Shown here: positions 11,385 through 23,055 of the stretch, piece by piece
Layout of the letters: each line of letters opens with the position of its first letter
Numbering within the stretch: position 1 is the stretch's first letter
NCBI RefSeq assembly: GCF_024323335.1
Contig: NC_066585.1
Location: 177,571,149 to 177,635,148, forward strand
DNA from: Lathyrus oleraceus
Lineage: Eukaryota > Streptophyta > Magnoliopsida > Fabales > Fabaceae
DNA: 64,000 nt
Direction: 5' to 3'
Notes under the pieces: generated by a model
What the model was told of the DNA's origin: nothing
Seen by the model: only the letters and a program-made list of their open reading frames with translations
The model's database searches: none
Program-made: the position numbers and the translations under genes

Positions 11385-12095
11385 TCCCCAGCAAGTCTAT
11401 CCTTTATATGTTCATCCTAACCGATGAAGGATGTTCTTCCTATATGGTATTCTACCCAGTAAAAAGGTAGTTATAATTATTATTTCCTGAGAGTCTATCC
11501 TTGATATGTCCACTTTAACCAGTGACTGATTTTCTCTTCTTTCTGGTATTCTACCCAGGAAAAAGGTAGTTGTAATTCCTATTTGCGGTATTTTGTCCGG
11601 TAATGGCAGATATAAATCCCATTCTCCCCTCTGAGTCTATCCTTGATATATTCATCTTAACCGATGACGGATACTCTCTTTTAGGTCTTCTACCTGGTAA
11701 CTAGTAGTTGTAAATCCTATTCATGTTAGTGGTCTATCCTTGATATGTTCATCTTAACTGGTGATGAACATTCTTCCTCTTTCCCCAGGTGGTCTATCCT
11801 TGATATGTTCATCCTAACCGATGGCGAATATTCTTCCCTTTGAGTTTATCCTTGATATGTCCACTTTAACCGGTGACAAATACTCTCTCTTTGGTCTTCT
11901 ACCCAGTAAACGGTAGTTATAATTCCTATTTGATTCCCTTTTCCAATAGGTTATTTTTACCCAGTAACCGGTAATGAATATTCCTCATTTTTCCTCAGCG
12001 ATTCATCCTTGATATATTTACCCTAACCGGTAACGAATGTCCCTCTATCCAAATGTATTATCTTCCTACCCAGTAACCGGTGGTAGATAATATAT
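11385..12095 (+). repeat. Degenerate tandem repeats, units of about 100-115 bp
   Basis: Recurring blocks are TCTATCCTTGATATGTTCATC, CTAACCGATGACGAATATTC and TTCTACCCAGTAA..GGTAGTTATAATTCCTATT. At least six partial or full units alternate in varying order. The location just upstream of the polypurine tract is the 3' untranslated region. Confidence 0.75.
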
Positions 12096-12582
12096 CTCTT
12101 TTACTCTTGTGTTGAAATTTTTCTTCCCCAGTTGAATTTGGGTTCGAATTTCTTTGTGAAATCAAATTTCCTTTGGCTTGAGTATTTCACCTTCGTTCTG
12201 ATCTACTCTCGTCCCATGCAGATAGCTTTTCCCCCAGTCCGAGTCTTTCTATTAATTTATTTTCATGGAAGTACCTTCGTGTCTCTAGTAGTTTTTAAGT
12301 CGTAGCCTAGCCTACGCATAACTTTTTATCCCTGAGAGTCATTATCTCCATAGTGTGAGCTTTCCTTATGGAATGCATTACGCTACTGTGGATTTTCAAT
12401 CTCTCCGGATTCTTTTCCTTTATGGCAATATATTCCCCACAAAGATTACTTTAACATTCATATCATATGCATCATGAGGTCTCTTAGGGACCAAAATTTG
12501 TTTCTTGATATTCTTATTTAAGTCCATTCTACTGATTTGATACGAAGATTTTAACCTTCACATCATCAGCTAGAATGTCCTT

Positions 12583-12595
12583 AAATAGGGACAAC
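12583..12595 (+). promoter_or_regulatory. Polypurine tract of Tat-type element
   Basis: AAATAGGGACAAC lies immediately before the LTR start TGTAAGACCCC. It shares AGGGACAAC with the Ogre tract at 23042-23055. It would prime plus-strand DNA synthesis. Confidence 0.7.
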
Positions 12596-15500
12596 TGTAA
12601 GACCCCAATTTTGACCCTAAGATCCCTTATTTTATCTCATCATTTGCATTGGCTTTGGGATCACACCTTGATATACTCCTCACCCCTCATTCATTAGGTT
12701 TGCATTGGGAGAGATCACTAAGCACATTTGATTGTATCATAATTTCTTTTCTTTTGCTTACTAACCAAAATACCAAAAATATGTTTATGTATAGCTTTGT
12801 CTCTTTTGTAGGTGTGTGTGCCCATTTGTGCCCCCACCAAGTTCAAATATAGGGTTTGAGACCCTCAGTCCAAGAGATCAATCAAGGAAAGGTTCACAAT
12901 GTTTCCAAGCATCATATATGGATCCCCATGTTCATTTTTTGTTATTTTTATCAAGAATTCATCAAGAGCTTGAAGCTTGTTTGCCTTGGAAGCCCCAATT
13001 CATCTGGGTATCTTGTGTGACTTCCTCAGCAAGTTTCTTCAACAATTAGTCAAATATTTCAAATTATACTTCATGATACATCATCTTATGCATATATGAT
13101 CTTCCATGAGCCCCAAATATCAAAAGAACTTCAAATTTGCAAGTTGGTTCAAAGAGGTTGACCAGAGAAAATTAACTAGTCAAATTTAGGGTACCCTAGA
13201 CCCTATATCGTACACTTTTTGTCATGTAAAAGTTATTCCAAGATAAAAGAGACTCTTTATGACATTCCAAACAACTTTCATGTTTACATAAAGATCTAGT
13301 TTTTCTTGTAAAGTCATTTTTTATGGTGAATGATTATAGGTCATTTTGTCTATGCGCTAATTATGAGGTCAACTTTCCAAAGACCATAACTTGCTCAATT
13401 TTTATGATATGAAGTCCATACAAATTTCATGATCATCTTAAATATGTCTTCTCCAACTTTTCTTCTTTAAGAAATGTCAAATTTTAATTTCGAGAGCATG
13501 TACCAAGAGGAAACATTATAGGTCATTTTGGGTCATCATCATTGAACAAGCAATTTTCCTCAACTTCTAAAATCCATAACTCCCTTATGCAAGATTCAAA
13601 TGGTGCCAAATTTGTGGCCAAATTTAATAGGAATTAAATAGCTACAACTTTGATGAAGGGAGCATTTTCATTTGAAGCTCATAGAAAAAGTTATTCAAGG
13701 TGGAAAAAGTGATCATTTGACTTTTAACTTAGAAAATTTTCAACTATGTTTGATTCCTACAACTTCCACCTCAAAATTGATCACGATCAAAACTCCAAAT
13801 GGAAAAGTATTCAACAGCAAAGTTGTTCCCCTTCATGTTACCTTTCTAAAGCATCTAGGGTCATGGCATTTGGAGCATTTTTGAAGGACTTGAGCATGGG
13901 TGTAATGCATGGCCTCATTTAGCAAGTTCCATGATCAACTTCTATTTCACTAATGCATGACTTCATTCTATTGTTTCAGGTTGGTTTACACATCATTTTG
14001 GACCATTTCCAATCATTTCATGGGCATATCACACTCCCATACAAGTATGCACACTAGAATTACTATTTTTGGCATTTGAATGGAGGTGTGTGGAAATCAA
14101 TTGCCAAGCCTATAAATGCAACCCATTCTGCCCAGAATCAAATACCTTGCCCAAGCCTTAATCCTGCAACATTCTCATCCTCCATTGATAGGATAAACTT
14201 GAAGATTTCGTTTGAAATCGAGTTTCAGTTTCACTTTTGTTTTGATATTGAAACTTCAAGAGTCCAAACCATTTGAGCATCCATTTCATCTCCTGCAAGC
14301 TAGCGGAAGCAAGCCCAAGAAAATTGAGATCCATATCGAGCTCCATCACTGTAAACAGAAGGTGAATTTTGTAAAACTTCCCTTCTTCGATTTTCCCTCA
14401 ACTATCCATTATTTCACTTGGTTTTTAGTTGGCTGAAGTTCCACCAATGTAGGAAACAAGATTGAGTGCTTTGAGGTTAAATCGAAGCAACTCAGATCAT
14501 ACTCCTCAAATTTCAAATCCATGTATCTTTCAATATACTTGGAATTGGAATAAATTGAGGTCAGATTTGGACTCCTGAGCATTTTTCCTTCAAAATAGTG
14601 TATTCACCTTTCATTTTTATGGAGGTTAGTTATGGACCAGTTCAGTGAGGTCCACTGGAGAAGAAGACCGGAGCTAGGGCTCCGGTGCTGTGCTGGCACC
14701 CTCCCAACCATCTGATCATATTTAAATATTTTAATCCTGGCCCTTGGTTTTGATGAGCGTGTTTACAACGTGTTTGACTAGTGTGTTTGGTGGACATCAC
14801 ACACGTGGCCATCAGATCTGCCACCTCAATTAATGAGGGAGATCGGATGACCCTTGTTTTTTCTCATTTATTTGAGTTTCTCCTTTTATATTTTAATTAG
14901 CTTTTTTTTTAATTAATTATAAATTCATTTTTAACCCAAAAAATATGGGACTTTCACCAAAAATCTTTAAATATTTTCCTCTTCCATATTTTGAATTAAA
15001 ATAATTTTTAGGATTAAGTTTGATATTTTTTTGTAAATTAAATGATTTTGGACTTGTTTTTAAATATTTTAAAATACTTTAGACTTTCCAAAAATTCTAA
15101 TTTTTTTTGTCTAAGGTACTTTGACCTTGTTTGACCTAGGATAAATCCCTTGGCCATTTATTTGGTGATTTGAAGGGATTTGAGGTTTTCTCCATTTAAA
15201 AATGCATTTTAATTCATTTTTAAATTGATTTTTAATTGTTTAATTGCTTAAAAATATTGTTGATCCATTTGTTTGATCTTGTGATGTTTGACTTTCTGTT
15301 GGCCTTGATCAATGGTTGATTTGAACTTTTATTTGATCAATACTATTGGACTTAGGGGGTTGATGAAATGTTCATTTCATCTCCCAAGATGAATGAATAT
15401 TATTGATCAGATGAAATTCCTCCTATGATCAATTTGAGTTTCTATTTCCCCTCCCCTCTTCATCTTCATCCATATTCTTCCCCAATCCATCATTGACCAA

Positions 15501-17202
15501 TGAATTCTCTTCATGTTTAATGCTAGTTGACTCATCAATGACCTTATGTCAGATGAATCAACATGAGCCTGACTGAGATTGGTCCTTCCTACTTTATTTT
15601 TGTGTGTGGTATGTTTTAGGAGTTTAGTTATTTGTACCAAGTCTCTAACATGCATTAACGCCCATATTTTTATTGTCCGGCCTCAAATAGTTGTGACTTC
15701 TACATAAGTCCAATTACGATTACTTAACATAGAGCTAAATTTGTCCCAAAAGGCATAGCATTCTAGTAAGTGAGATTTTAAGTCTCTCATTCTTCATGGA
15801 ATTATATGAAGACTTGACCTTTTTTCCATTCATGAGAGCTAGTGGCATACTTGTTGATTTATCCAAGTTGGAGCCCTTCTCATTGATGATGTCTTGGTTC
15901 ATGTCTCCATACTTGTGAGTGAATGGTTGAGTGTTCTCCAAAGAATTAATTAAACAATTAAACTCTTCACTAATATTTAACTAACCTCTTATTAACATTA
16001 CTTTACTTTCAAGTCATTTACTTAATGCAATTTAAATTTCAGTACCTTTATCATTCATTGTCATTTACATTTCATGCAACTTATTTATGTTTCAGTCATT
16101 TTATTTTTGCTCACTTGAGCCATATCTTGTGATTGTATATATTGTTTACTTGTGATTTTGTTCTATTTGTGGTCTTGGGACCTTAAAATACCTAATAAAA
16201 ACAAAACAAAAATCCTAATAAATATATTGGTGGACTATTGTACTTGATCTGAACTTTTGGATTTAGAGTAGGCAACTTCCCTATGCTTTGAGGACTTGGC
16301 CAATACCACTATCTGAGACTGGGTTATCCTTGATTGTGCCTTTCATCTGATGTAAACCTTGAGTGCCCTTGGTTCATCTGTCACTTTGTCTCTATGCTTA
16401 ATTGTTATAATGTTATTATTATTGTTGTCTGATGATTGTTTCTGAGAATTTGCCAAGGAATATTTCCATCTGATACATTGGAAGACATAGAAGATTGCTA
16501 GCTATTGGAGTGCTTGCTTGGATATTATGGACATCTTTATTTGATGCATTGGTCTTCATATGGACATCTTTATTGTGTTTTCAACTTAGACATGTTTTAA
16601 CGATTAGAAACTTTGGCCTTATGCCATTGAATTTTTAAACTTTTTCTTAAATCAAACTTGTGAATGAACTTAACCATATTTACTTTAATTTCAAAAATAC
16701 AAAAAATAACTAACAACCCCACTCAAATCTTTGGCCATCTTTGTGCCTTTTTCTGCTAAACTTTTGATAAAATTAATTCACCAACTTCTTTGAAATTTCT
16801 ACCACGAACTACGGGGTTTTAATCCCTCATTTTTATGTTGGTACGTAGGCATAAGACCGAAGGTCTTGTTAAACACAAAAATATAATAAATGAATTCTTT
16901 TCTCATCCCCCCATTCCATTTTTATCAAACATCTTTTCAACCCAAAAATATTTGCACACAAAAAGGGCTCCCTAGGAGTAACTAGGACACTTTGGGTGTT
17001 AATACCTTCCCTCTGTGTAACCAACCCCCTTACATGTAATCTTTGGCATTTTATTAGTTTTGATTTGAAAAATTCTCATCTTTGGGTTTTATTCGTACTT
17101 TTCCCTTTTCCTTTGGGAACAAATAAGGCGCGGTGGTGAATCTGAATTTTTAATTGACGTCGGGTTTATCCATAGCTCGATGGTCACGAATGTACCGCTA
17201 CA
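12596..17202 (+). repeat. Tat-type 3' LTR (4607 bp)
   Basis: Begins TGTAAGACCCCAATTTTGACC directly after a polypurine tract and ends CCGCTACA where Ty1/copia RNase H coding stops abruptly (17203). The long LTR and these terminal sequences fit Ogre-like elements. A TATA-like box lies at 14111. No protein-coding ORF is convincing across its length. The insertion truncates the copia element on its right; the matching target duplication (possibly CTTAA) cannot be checked because the 5' LTR is not in the window. Confidence 0.78.
14111..14118 (+). promoter_or_regulatory. Probable TATA box of Tat-type LTR
   Basis: TATAAATG, about 1.5 kb into the 4.6-kb LTR, within CCAAGCCTATAAATGCAACC. The position and context fit an LTR promoter. 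Confidence 0.5.
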
Positions 17203-17204
17203 CT

Positions 17205-17840
17205 TAACTTCTTAAACACTTCGACCTGCACTCCTTTCGTCATGATATCTGCAATCTGATTCTCAATTCTGCAGTATTCTAAGTTTAGCTTCACTTATGC
17301 TACCTGCTCTCGAAGATAATGGAACCTCATTTAGATGTGTTTTCTTCGTTCACACACTATCAGATTCTTTGCCATATTGATAATGGAGATGATGTCGATC
17401 TTCATGGTAATTGCTCAGTGATTCTTCCCTGTAATCTCTTTGACCAGATTCACCATCCATATTGCTTGACATGCACAAAGAGAATCAGATATGTACTCTA
17501 TTTCACACGACGACAGTGCTACTAATGGTTCCTTTCTCGAACTCCAAGCAATTGGTGCACCACCTAGCATAAACACATAGCCAACTATGGATTTTCTATC
17601 CTCAACATCACTACACCAACTTGAGTTAGTGTATCCCACTAACTTGCATTCTTTTCCTTCATTAGTTGCATGAAACAAAATGTCATAGTCGAGAGTTCCT
17701 TTAAGATACCTTAATATCCTTTTCACCGCTGATATGTGTGATACCTCTGGATTTTGCATGAATCTGCTTACCATACCCACATTGTATGCTAGACCAGGCC
17801 TTGTGTGGCAAAGGTATCCAAGTGATCCAATGAGTCTTCT
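17205..17840 (-). pseudogene. copia RNase H, 3' end truncated
   Basis: Shows VKRILRYLKGTLDYDILF, then LVGYTNSSWCSDVEDRKSIVGYVFMLGGAPIAWSS and VALSSCEIEYI, the standard Ty1/copia RNase H series. The usual Asp of the first motif (GYxDxDW) is Asn here (GYTNSSW). The frame opens at 17780, and upstream sequence links to RT through a broken stretch at 17781-17840. Downstream of the stop at 17415, homologous end-of-pol coding (ADIMTKGVQVEVFKKL) can still be read near 17205-17255, where the Tat LTR cuts it off. Confidence 0.8.
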
Positions 17841-18803
17841 TTACTGAGTTGGATTGACATCATCTTCATCTGTTTCTTTCAACAATTGCAATCTGGGCTC
17901 AACTAGATTCAAAGTTAGATTGCAATCTTGCATCTCAAATATCTTGAGTATTTCGCCTTCATATTTTCTTTGGTGCATCATCAAGCCTCTACTATTTCTG
18001 TAGAATTCAATGGCAAGGAAATATGAGAGATTTCCCAAGTCTGACATTTCAAACTCCTCACTTAGGTCATGTTTGAAATCTTCGATCTCCTTCTTGCAAC
18101 TTCCTGTTATCAAGAGGACATCGACATAAAGACATATTATAAGGAACTTACTATTGTTTCTTCTTACATATACTTCATGCTCAATTGTGCACTTCATAAA
18201 TTCCTTTTCCCTTAGCAAACTGTCTATCTTCTTATTCCAAGCTCTTGGAGTTTGCTTAAGTCCATATAGGTCTTTATGTAGCCTGTATACCTTGCTTTCT
18301 TCGCCATGTTTCACAAACCTAACTGGTTGTGCAACACAAACTTCTTCATCTAAGGGGCCATTCATGAATGCATATTTCACCTCCATCTGACATGTGTGCC
18401 AGTTGTTCATGTTTTCTAGACCAATAACCAATTTGATTATTTTGATCCTAGCAACAGGTGCAAAAACTTCATCGAAGTCGATTCCTTCCTTCTGAAGAAA
18501 TCCTTTGACCATAAGCCTTGCCTTGTATTGAGTTACTTATCCTTTAGGATTCAACTTCACCTTGTATACCCACTTCACATCGATTGCCTTCTTTCCTTGA
18601 GGCAGTTCGACAAGTGACCAAGTGTTGTTGACTTCAATGGACTTCAGTTCCTCATTCATTGCTTTCACCCACTCAGAATCCTTCAATTCCTTATATGTAT
18701 TGACTGGTTCGACATCTTCATAAAAAGAATAGTACACCATATCACCTTCATCGTCGACCATATCATCTAATGTAATCACAAATTCTTGTAACCTTGTAGG
18801 CAT
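17841..18803 (-). pseudogene. copia reverse transcriptase, broken
   Basis: The N-terminal part 18803-18537 (WVKAMNEELKSIEVNNTWSL, DVKWVYKVKLNPKG) is separated by a stop from 18512-17841 (GIDFDEVFAPVARI, YGLKQTPRAWN, LYVDVLLITG). The catalytic box is YVDV instead of YVDD, so the second Asp is lost. These motifs define the RVT_2 family of Ty1/copia elements. The break at 18512-18537 removes the initiating context of the second part. Confidence 0.85.
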
Positions 18804-18887
18804 GTGTCTTATTCTTTGAGGTTTGCTTGTGCTTGCTTGACCTCTGGCTTCTTCCTGTAGAACTTCTCTTTCGACTTCAATTGTTGG

Positions 18888-19490
18888 TTATTCACATAAG
18901 ATTCTCATAGAATCCTTCTTGACATTTTCAGCCCAATCCCATTCCTTAAGCTCATCTATGATCTTGCTCATGTTGATCACGACTTTCTTGTTCACTGGGT
19001 CGAACAACTTGTAACCTCCAGTCGAATGATATCCTATTAGGATCATCTGACTCAACTTATCACCAATTTTTCTTCTCAACTGATCTAACACATGTCTATG
19101 TGCTATAGATCCAAATACTTTCAAATGACGCAAGCTAGGCTTGACACCATACCAACATTCTTATGGTGTAATTCCTTCTAACTTCTTCGTCGGGCATCTG
19201 TATAAAATATATGTTGATGTCGACACAACTTCTCCCCATAATTCTTTGGGTAGATGCTTTCCTTTAAACATACTTCTCACCATGTTCATGATGGTTCTAT
19301 TCTTCCTTTCACCGTTCCATTCTACTGTGGAGTGTATGGTGGCACCACCTCATGCACAATCCCTTCTTTCTCACATTGTTTGTCAAAGTCTTTTGACACA
19401 TACTCTCCACCACCATCAGTCCTCAGAATCTTGACCTTTGAACCATATTATCTTTTGACCGTAGATTTAAACTTGGAAAATACCTCGATC
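18888..19490 (-). pseudogene. copia integrase C-terminal part, interrupted by Ogre
   Basis: From right to left the core reads ILRTDGGGEYVSKDF (second catalytic Asp), then a nonsense TAG at 19322-19324 and a one-base loss near 19309-19311 that destroys the family's catalytic Glu (usual NGTVERKN). The region after the core (LRHLKVFGSIAHRHV, SQMILIGYHSTGGYKLFDP) is open at 19133-18888. The first Asp lies across the Ogre insertion on the right side. Confidence 0.8.
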
Positions 19491-19495
19491 ACTTT
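19491..19495 (+). repeat. Target-site duplication ACTTT, left copy
   Basis: ACTTT occurs directly before the LTR start TGTGATACGG at 19496 and again directly after the other LTR end (GGGTATGACA) at 39511-39515. This is a 5-bp duplication expected for LTR element integration. Confidence 0.92.
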
Positions 19496-22400
19496 TGTGA
19501 TACGGTGAACTGACTTTGTGTTTTTGCTTTGAAAAGCAATATTGCGGATAGCAAGAGTCGCCACCGACTTTTCTTTTATCCAATAAGGAAAGGCGGAAAA
19601 GAACAGGAAAGACCTTGATTAGATTTTGAGTTAGGGAGGTACATTATACAAAGGGAAGGTGTTAGCACCCTTTGTATCCATGGTTATCCATGGGCTCTTA
19701 ATTGCTTAACTCACTTATGTTTTCCTTGTTTGAGAAAGTGTTTGAGAAATGTGGTGTGTTTAGAAAATATTTTGAAAGGAGAGTTTAACTTTGTAATGAT
19801 TCTTGTACGAATGTATACAAAGTGTTTATCTCGTTTGATTTTGAAAAATGTTTAGTAAGATATAACTCGGCGATGATTCTGGTGCGAATGTATACCAAGT
19901 GGTGATTTTCTAAAAGATGTTTTGAAAAGTGTGAGGTGTGAAAAGTATTTTAAGCTGTGAGCAAGCATTTAAGAGTTATACCTAACCAACGTCTTTATAG
20001 GTATTTCCTATCCTTAGGAGGGTAAAATTGTCCTTACTATTGAGAAGTAAGTAGTCTTATCCTTTGGATGTAAAGGGACATCGTGGGGTCGTCGATTGGT
20101 CATTGAAGGCAACATTTGTAAGGATACCTTAGCATTCGAAGAGACGATCATCATTTAATCGTAGGCTACAACGAAGGGTCATCGAGGGACAAAGTCATAT
20201 ATTCGAAGGCAATGTTCGAGGGACAAGGTCATATACTCGAAGACAACGTTCGAGGGACAAGGTCATATATTCGAAGGCAACGTTCGAGGGACTATGATTT
20301 ATCTTGTAGGGACATTGACCTTTTGATCGAAGGGACTATGACTTATCTGTTTAGGGATGATGATGATTTAATCGAAAGGGTCTTTGCTAAGGGTATCCCC
20401 ACATTCGCGGGACATGACCGTAATATCGTAAGGCAACAAATAGAGGGTTACCCTAGAGGTGCAAGTGTGGAAATGATTGGATTCGGATATATTATCTTCA
20501 ATTAATTTATCTAAGTTCGAATATTTATCTTTCCATGCAATCCTATTAGCATACATGTAGAAAGTTATATTCACAGTATGGAAAAATTAAAGTGCGAAAA
20601 ATAAGACTACGTTATTACATGGCTTCGGGATGGGGGGTACATAATTTAAAAGGGGATATAAAATATCTAAATCTTAATTAACGAGTACAAAATTAAAAGG
20701 CATACAAAATAATAAAACCTAATTAAACTAAAAAGAAAGAAAAAAAAAATCCTAATTAAATCTATTACATAGAAATTTCATGACAAGTGAAATAAATAAA
20801 CTAAATTTAAGAATGAATTAAGAATATTTGTAGTCTATAATAATAGAAACTTTTTTTTATGAATTTATGGAAAAACTTAGACTAAATTGATAGAAATTTT
20901 AAAAGAAAAGAGAAAAAAATATATAATTAGATTTTTATTATTCAAAATAGCCCATTTTAATTAATTAAGTGATATATGAAAATTTAATTAATAAACTAGA
21001 TTAAATTATATCCTAGTTTAAATAACTAATATAATATATTAATTAGAAAATTAATTAATGGGTTTTATTTTAATAATAGAAAAATAGTGGTGAATTAATT
21101 ATAGTGGAAAGGGAGTAAACATAGTAAAAACACTGAACCGGACCTCTATGTTGCAGTGAGGGGGGAGCTACCAACGAGCCATGTTGATCCATTCGTTATT
21201 TATTCGCCTTCATTAAAATATATATTAATTCTACATGGATTTTTCCATTTTGACATAACACCACCATGCATGTTACAACTTTCTCTCTTACAGCATGCTA
21301 CTTTATTTTTCTCGTGCTGTTTCTTTCATGTGAATACAACAAACCTGTAACTTCATCTTATATCAAACCACACACATAAAATAAGATCATATGTAATCAT
21401 CATGCAATAATAAAAATAGCCATGCACAAATCAAGAAGCTTATATTATTTTACTCATGTATTAGTTCTCTTTACTGCAAGTGATAATGATAAAACAAACC
21501 TTACACATACATGTTAAAGATAACCAGGGATTTATATTATCACCATTATATCATCATCATCATTATTATGTAATAACAGCATGTGAAATAAACATAATCA
21601 TGCTAGAAACAACACTCATATAATAATAATTAAACGGCAGATATAATTCTTTAATCATGCAAACATAATTTCTCCAACATGCTATGACATATCAAGAACA
21701 GATGCATACTTGAATAAAGCAATATCAACATCCACCAAACCATGAATACATCATCTCAATATATATATTAAACCAATATTATTCATGCATGAATTAAGGA
21801 GTATTGCAAGGTAATCATGCTGGATGCAAATTCCATAATAAACACTTACTGGGGATTTGATTCTTCTAGCTTGCTCACTGTATGTGTGTTGTTCTTATTC
21901 AGGCTATGAGTGCTTTATGGTTGCTTCTCTTTTCCCTGCCCGTGAATCTTCTTGCTTCTGCCTTGCCTTATGTATCTTCTTCTGCTGTATCTCTCATCTT
22001 TTTCGTCTTCTTTTCTTTTTCGCTGCAGCCATATGAAGTATTTATAATGATGTGGATTAGGGTTTAACCTTGCTAAATATTTGGATTCCTTCATATGCTT
22101 TAGGATCTCACCATATAATTTAGGAGAGTTAGCTCTAACATTTTGCATGGGCTGGTATCTCAAAAGTTCAAATTCCACGTGAGGCATGGAATACTCATTC
22201 AAACTTCACTTTTCTAAATTATAATAAAATGTAATTTAATAATAAACCAAAAATAAAATTAATTTAAAGCTTTAAGTGCACAATTAAAATTAAAATTTTG
22301 TTATTAAATTAGAGCCAAAATTATTTTTATAAAACAAAACCATCATATGATAAATAATACTATGATTATTTATATATTTTTGGTTTGGATTTGGTCTTAA

Positions 22401-23041
22401 ATATCTATTATTATAAATAAATATTTATTAAATACAAATATTATTATAAATAATGAATAATTTAAATGACTTTTAACAAATAAAAATTAATTTAAATTTT
22501 AGTTACATAATTGAATTAAAATTTAAACCTATTTCTATTTTTACTTTCATCATTTAAAAAAAATCAAATTTATTCTTACTTATATCAACCAAAATTATTT
22601 TATAATTTATGGGCTTTTAAAAAAAATGTTACTCTTATAAATAAATTTTATTAAGTAAAAACGTGAATTACTAAATAAATACTATTTATAAATAATGAAT
22701 AAATGGAACATGAGTCACTAAATTATAAAAAATAGTTATTATAATTTAATGAGCTTTAACAAATAAAATTAATTTAAAATTTTAATTATACAATTAAAAT
22801 TCAAATCTATTTTTATTTATCATTAAATTAAAACTATTTTATTTATATATATAAAATTTATTCATATCATACAGATAACCAAAATTATTATTATTTTTTA
22901 TATCTGTATCACATAATAAATAAATTAAAATTTATAATTTATATGAGAATGTATGTTAATGAATGAATGCAAATGTGAAATGAATGTCATGCATGAATCA
23001 ATTTATCATAAAAATTAACAGGCAAATTTTGGGGTATGACA
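19496..23041 (-). repeat. Ogre 3' LTR (3546 bp)
   Basis: Plus-strand ends TGTGATACGG and GGGGTATGACA; the minus-strand start TGTCATACCCC is the usual Ogre LTR start. Nearly identical by eye to 35978-39510. It lacks the long AT run of the 5' LTR and keeps a 70-bp block at 21515-21584 that the 5' LTR has lost. A TATA-like box (TATAAATA on minus) is at 22039-22046. The right half (22200-23000) is very AT-rich. No gene is seen in it. Confidence 0.95.
20182..20293 (+). repeat. 34-bp tandem repeat in Ogre 3' LTR
   Basis: Three 34-bp units plus a partial fourth, each TCGAGGGACAAGGTCATAT followed by ATTCGAAGGCAACGT with small changes. The same array is in the 5' LTR at 36653-36764, so it predates insertion. 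Confidence 0.9.
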
Positions 23042-23055
23042 GTTGTCCCTGTTCA
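23042..23055 (-). promoter_or_regulatory. Ogre polypurine tract
   Basis: Minus strand reads TGAACAGGGACAAC directly before the 3' LTR start TGTCATACCCC. The AGGGACAAC core is shared with the Tat-type tract at 12583-12595. Confidence 0.75.

Larger units (their letters stand above)
10021..12582 (+). other. 3' untranslated tail of a Tat-type element
   Basis: No coding region is recognisable. It precedes the polypurine tract and 3' LTR at 12583-17202, so it is the end of that element's internal region; the pol genes are missing to the left. It holds an AT microsatellite (10551-10590), a perfect palindrome (10591-10740) and degenerate tandem repeats (11385-12095). Just after 10020 there is no sequence like the Ogre primer-binding site, so the LTR fragment on the left need not belong to this element. 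Confidence 0.55.
17203..19495 (-). mobile_element. Ty1/copia element, 3' part of coding region
   Basis: Contains the end of integrase, the reverse transcriptase and RNase H on the minus strand, in the order integrase, RT, RNase H from right to left. It continues on the other side of the Ogre at 39511. The 3' end and 3' LTR are missing because the Tat-type LTR abuts at 17202. Confidence 0.85.

Noticed and set aside
8731..17202. Single Tat element with LTRs at 8731-10020 and 12596-17202
   Set aside because: Their ends can be aligned, but they differ too much for a normal LTR pair, and no primer site follows 10020. Kept as two separate pieces.
21915..22202. 95-codon ORF on the minus strand, also present at 38383-38670
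   Set aside because: It is kept in two places only because it lies in the two LTRs of Ogre, and it spans the TATA box, so it is unlikely to be translated.
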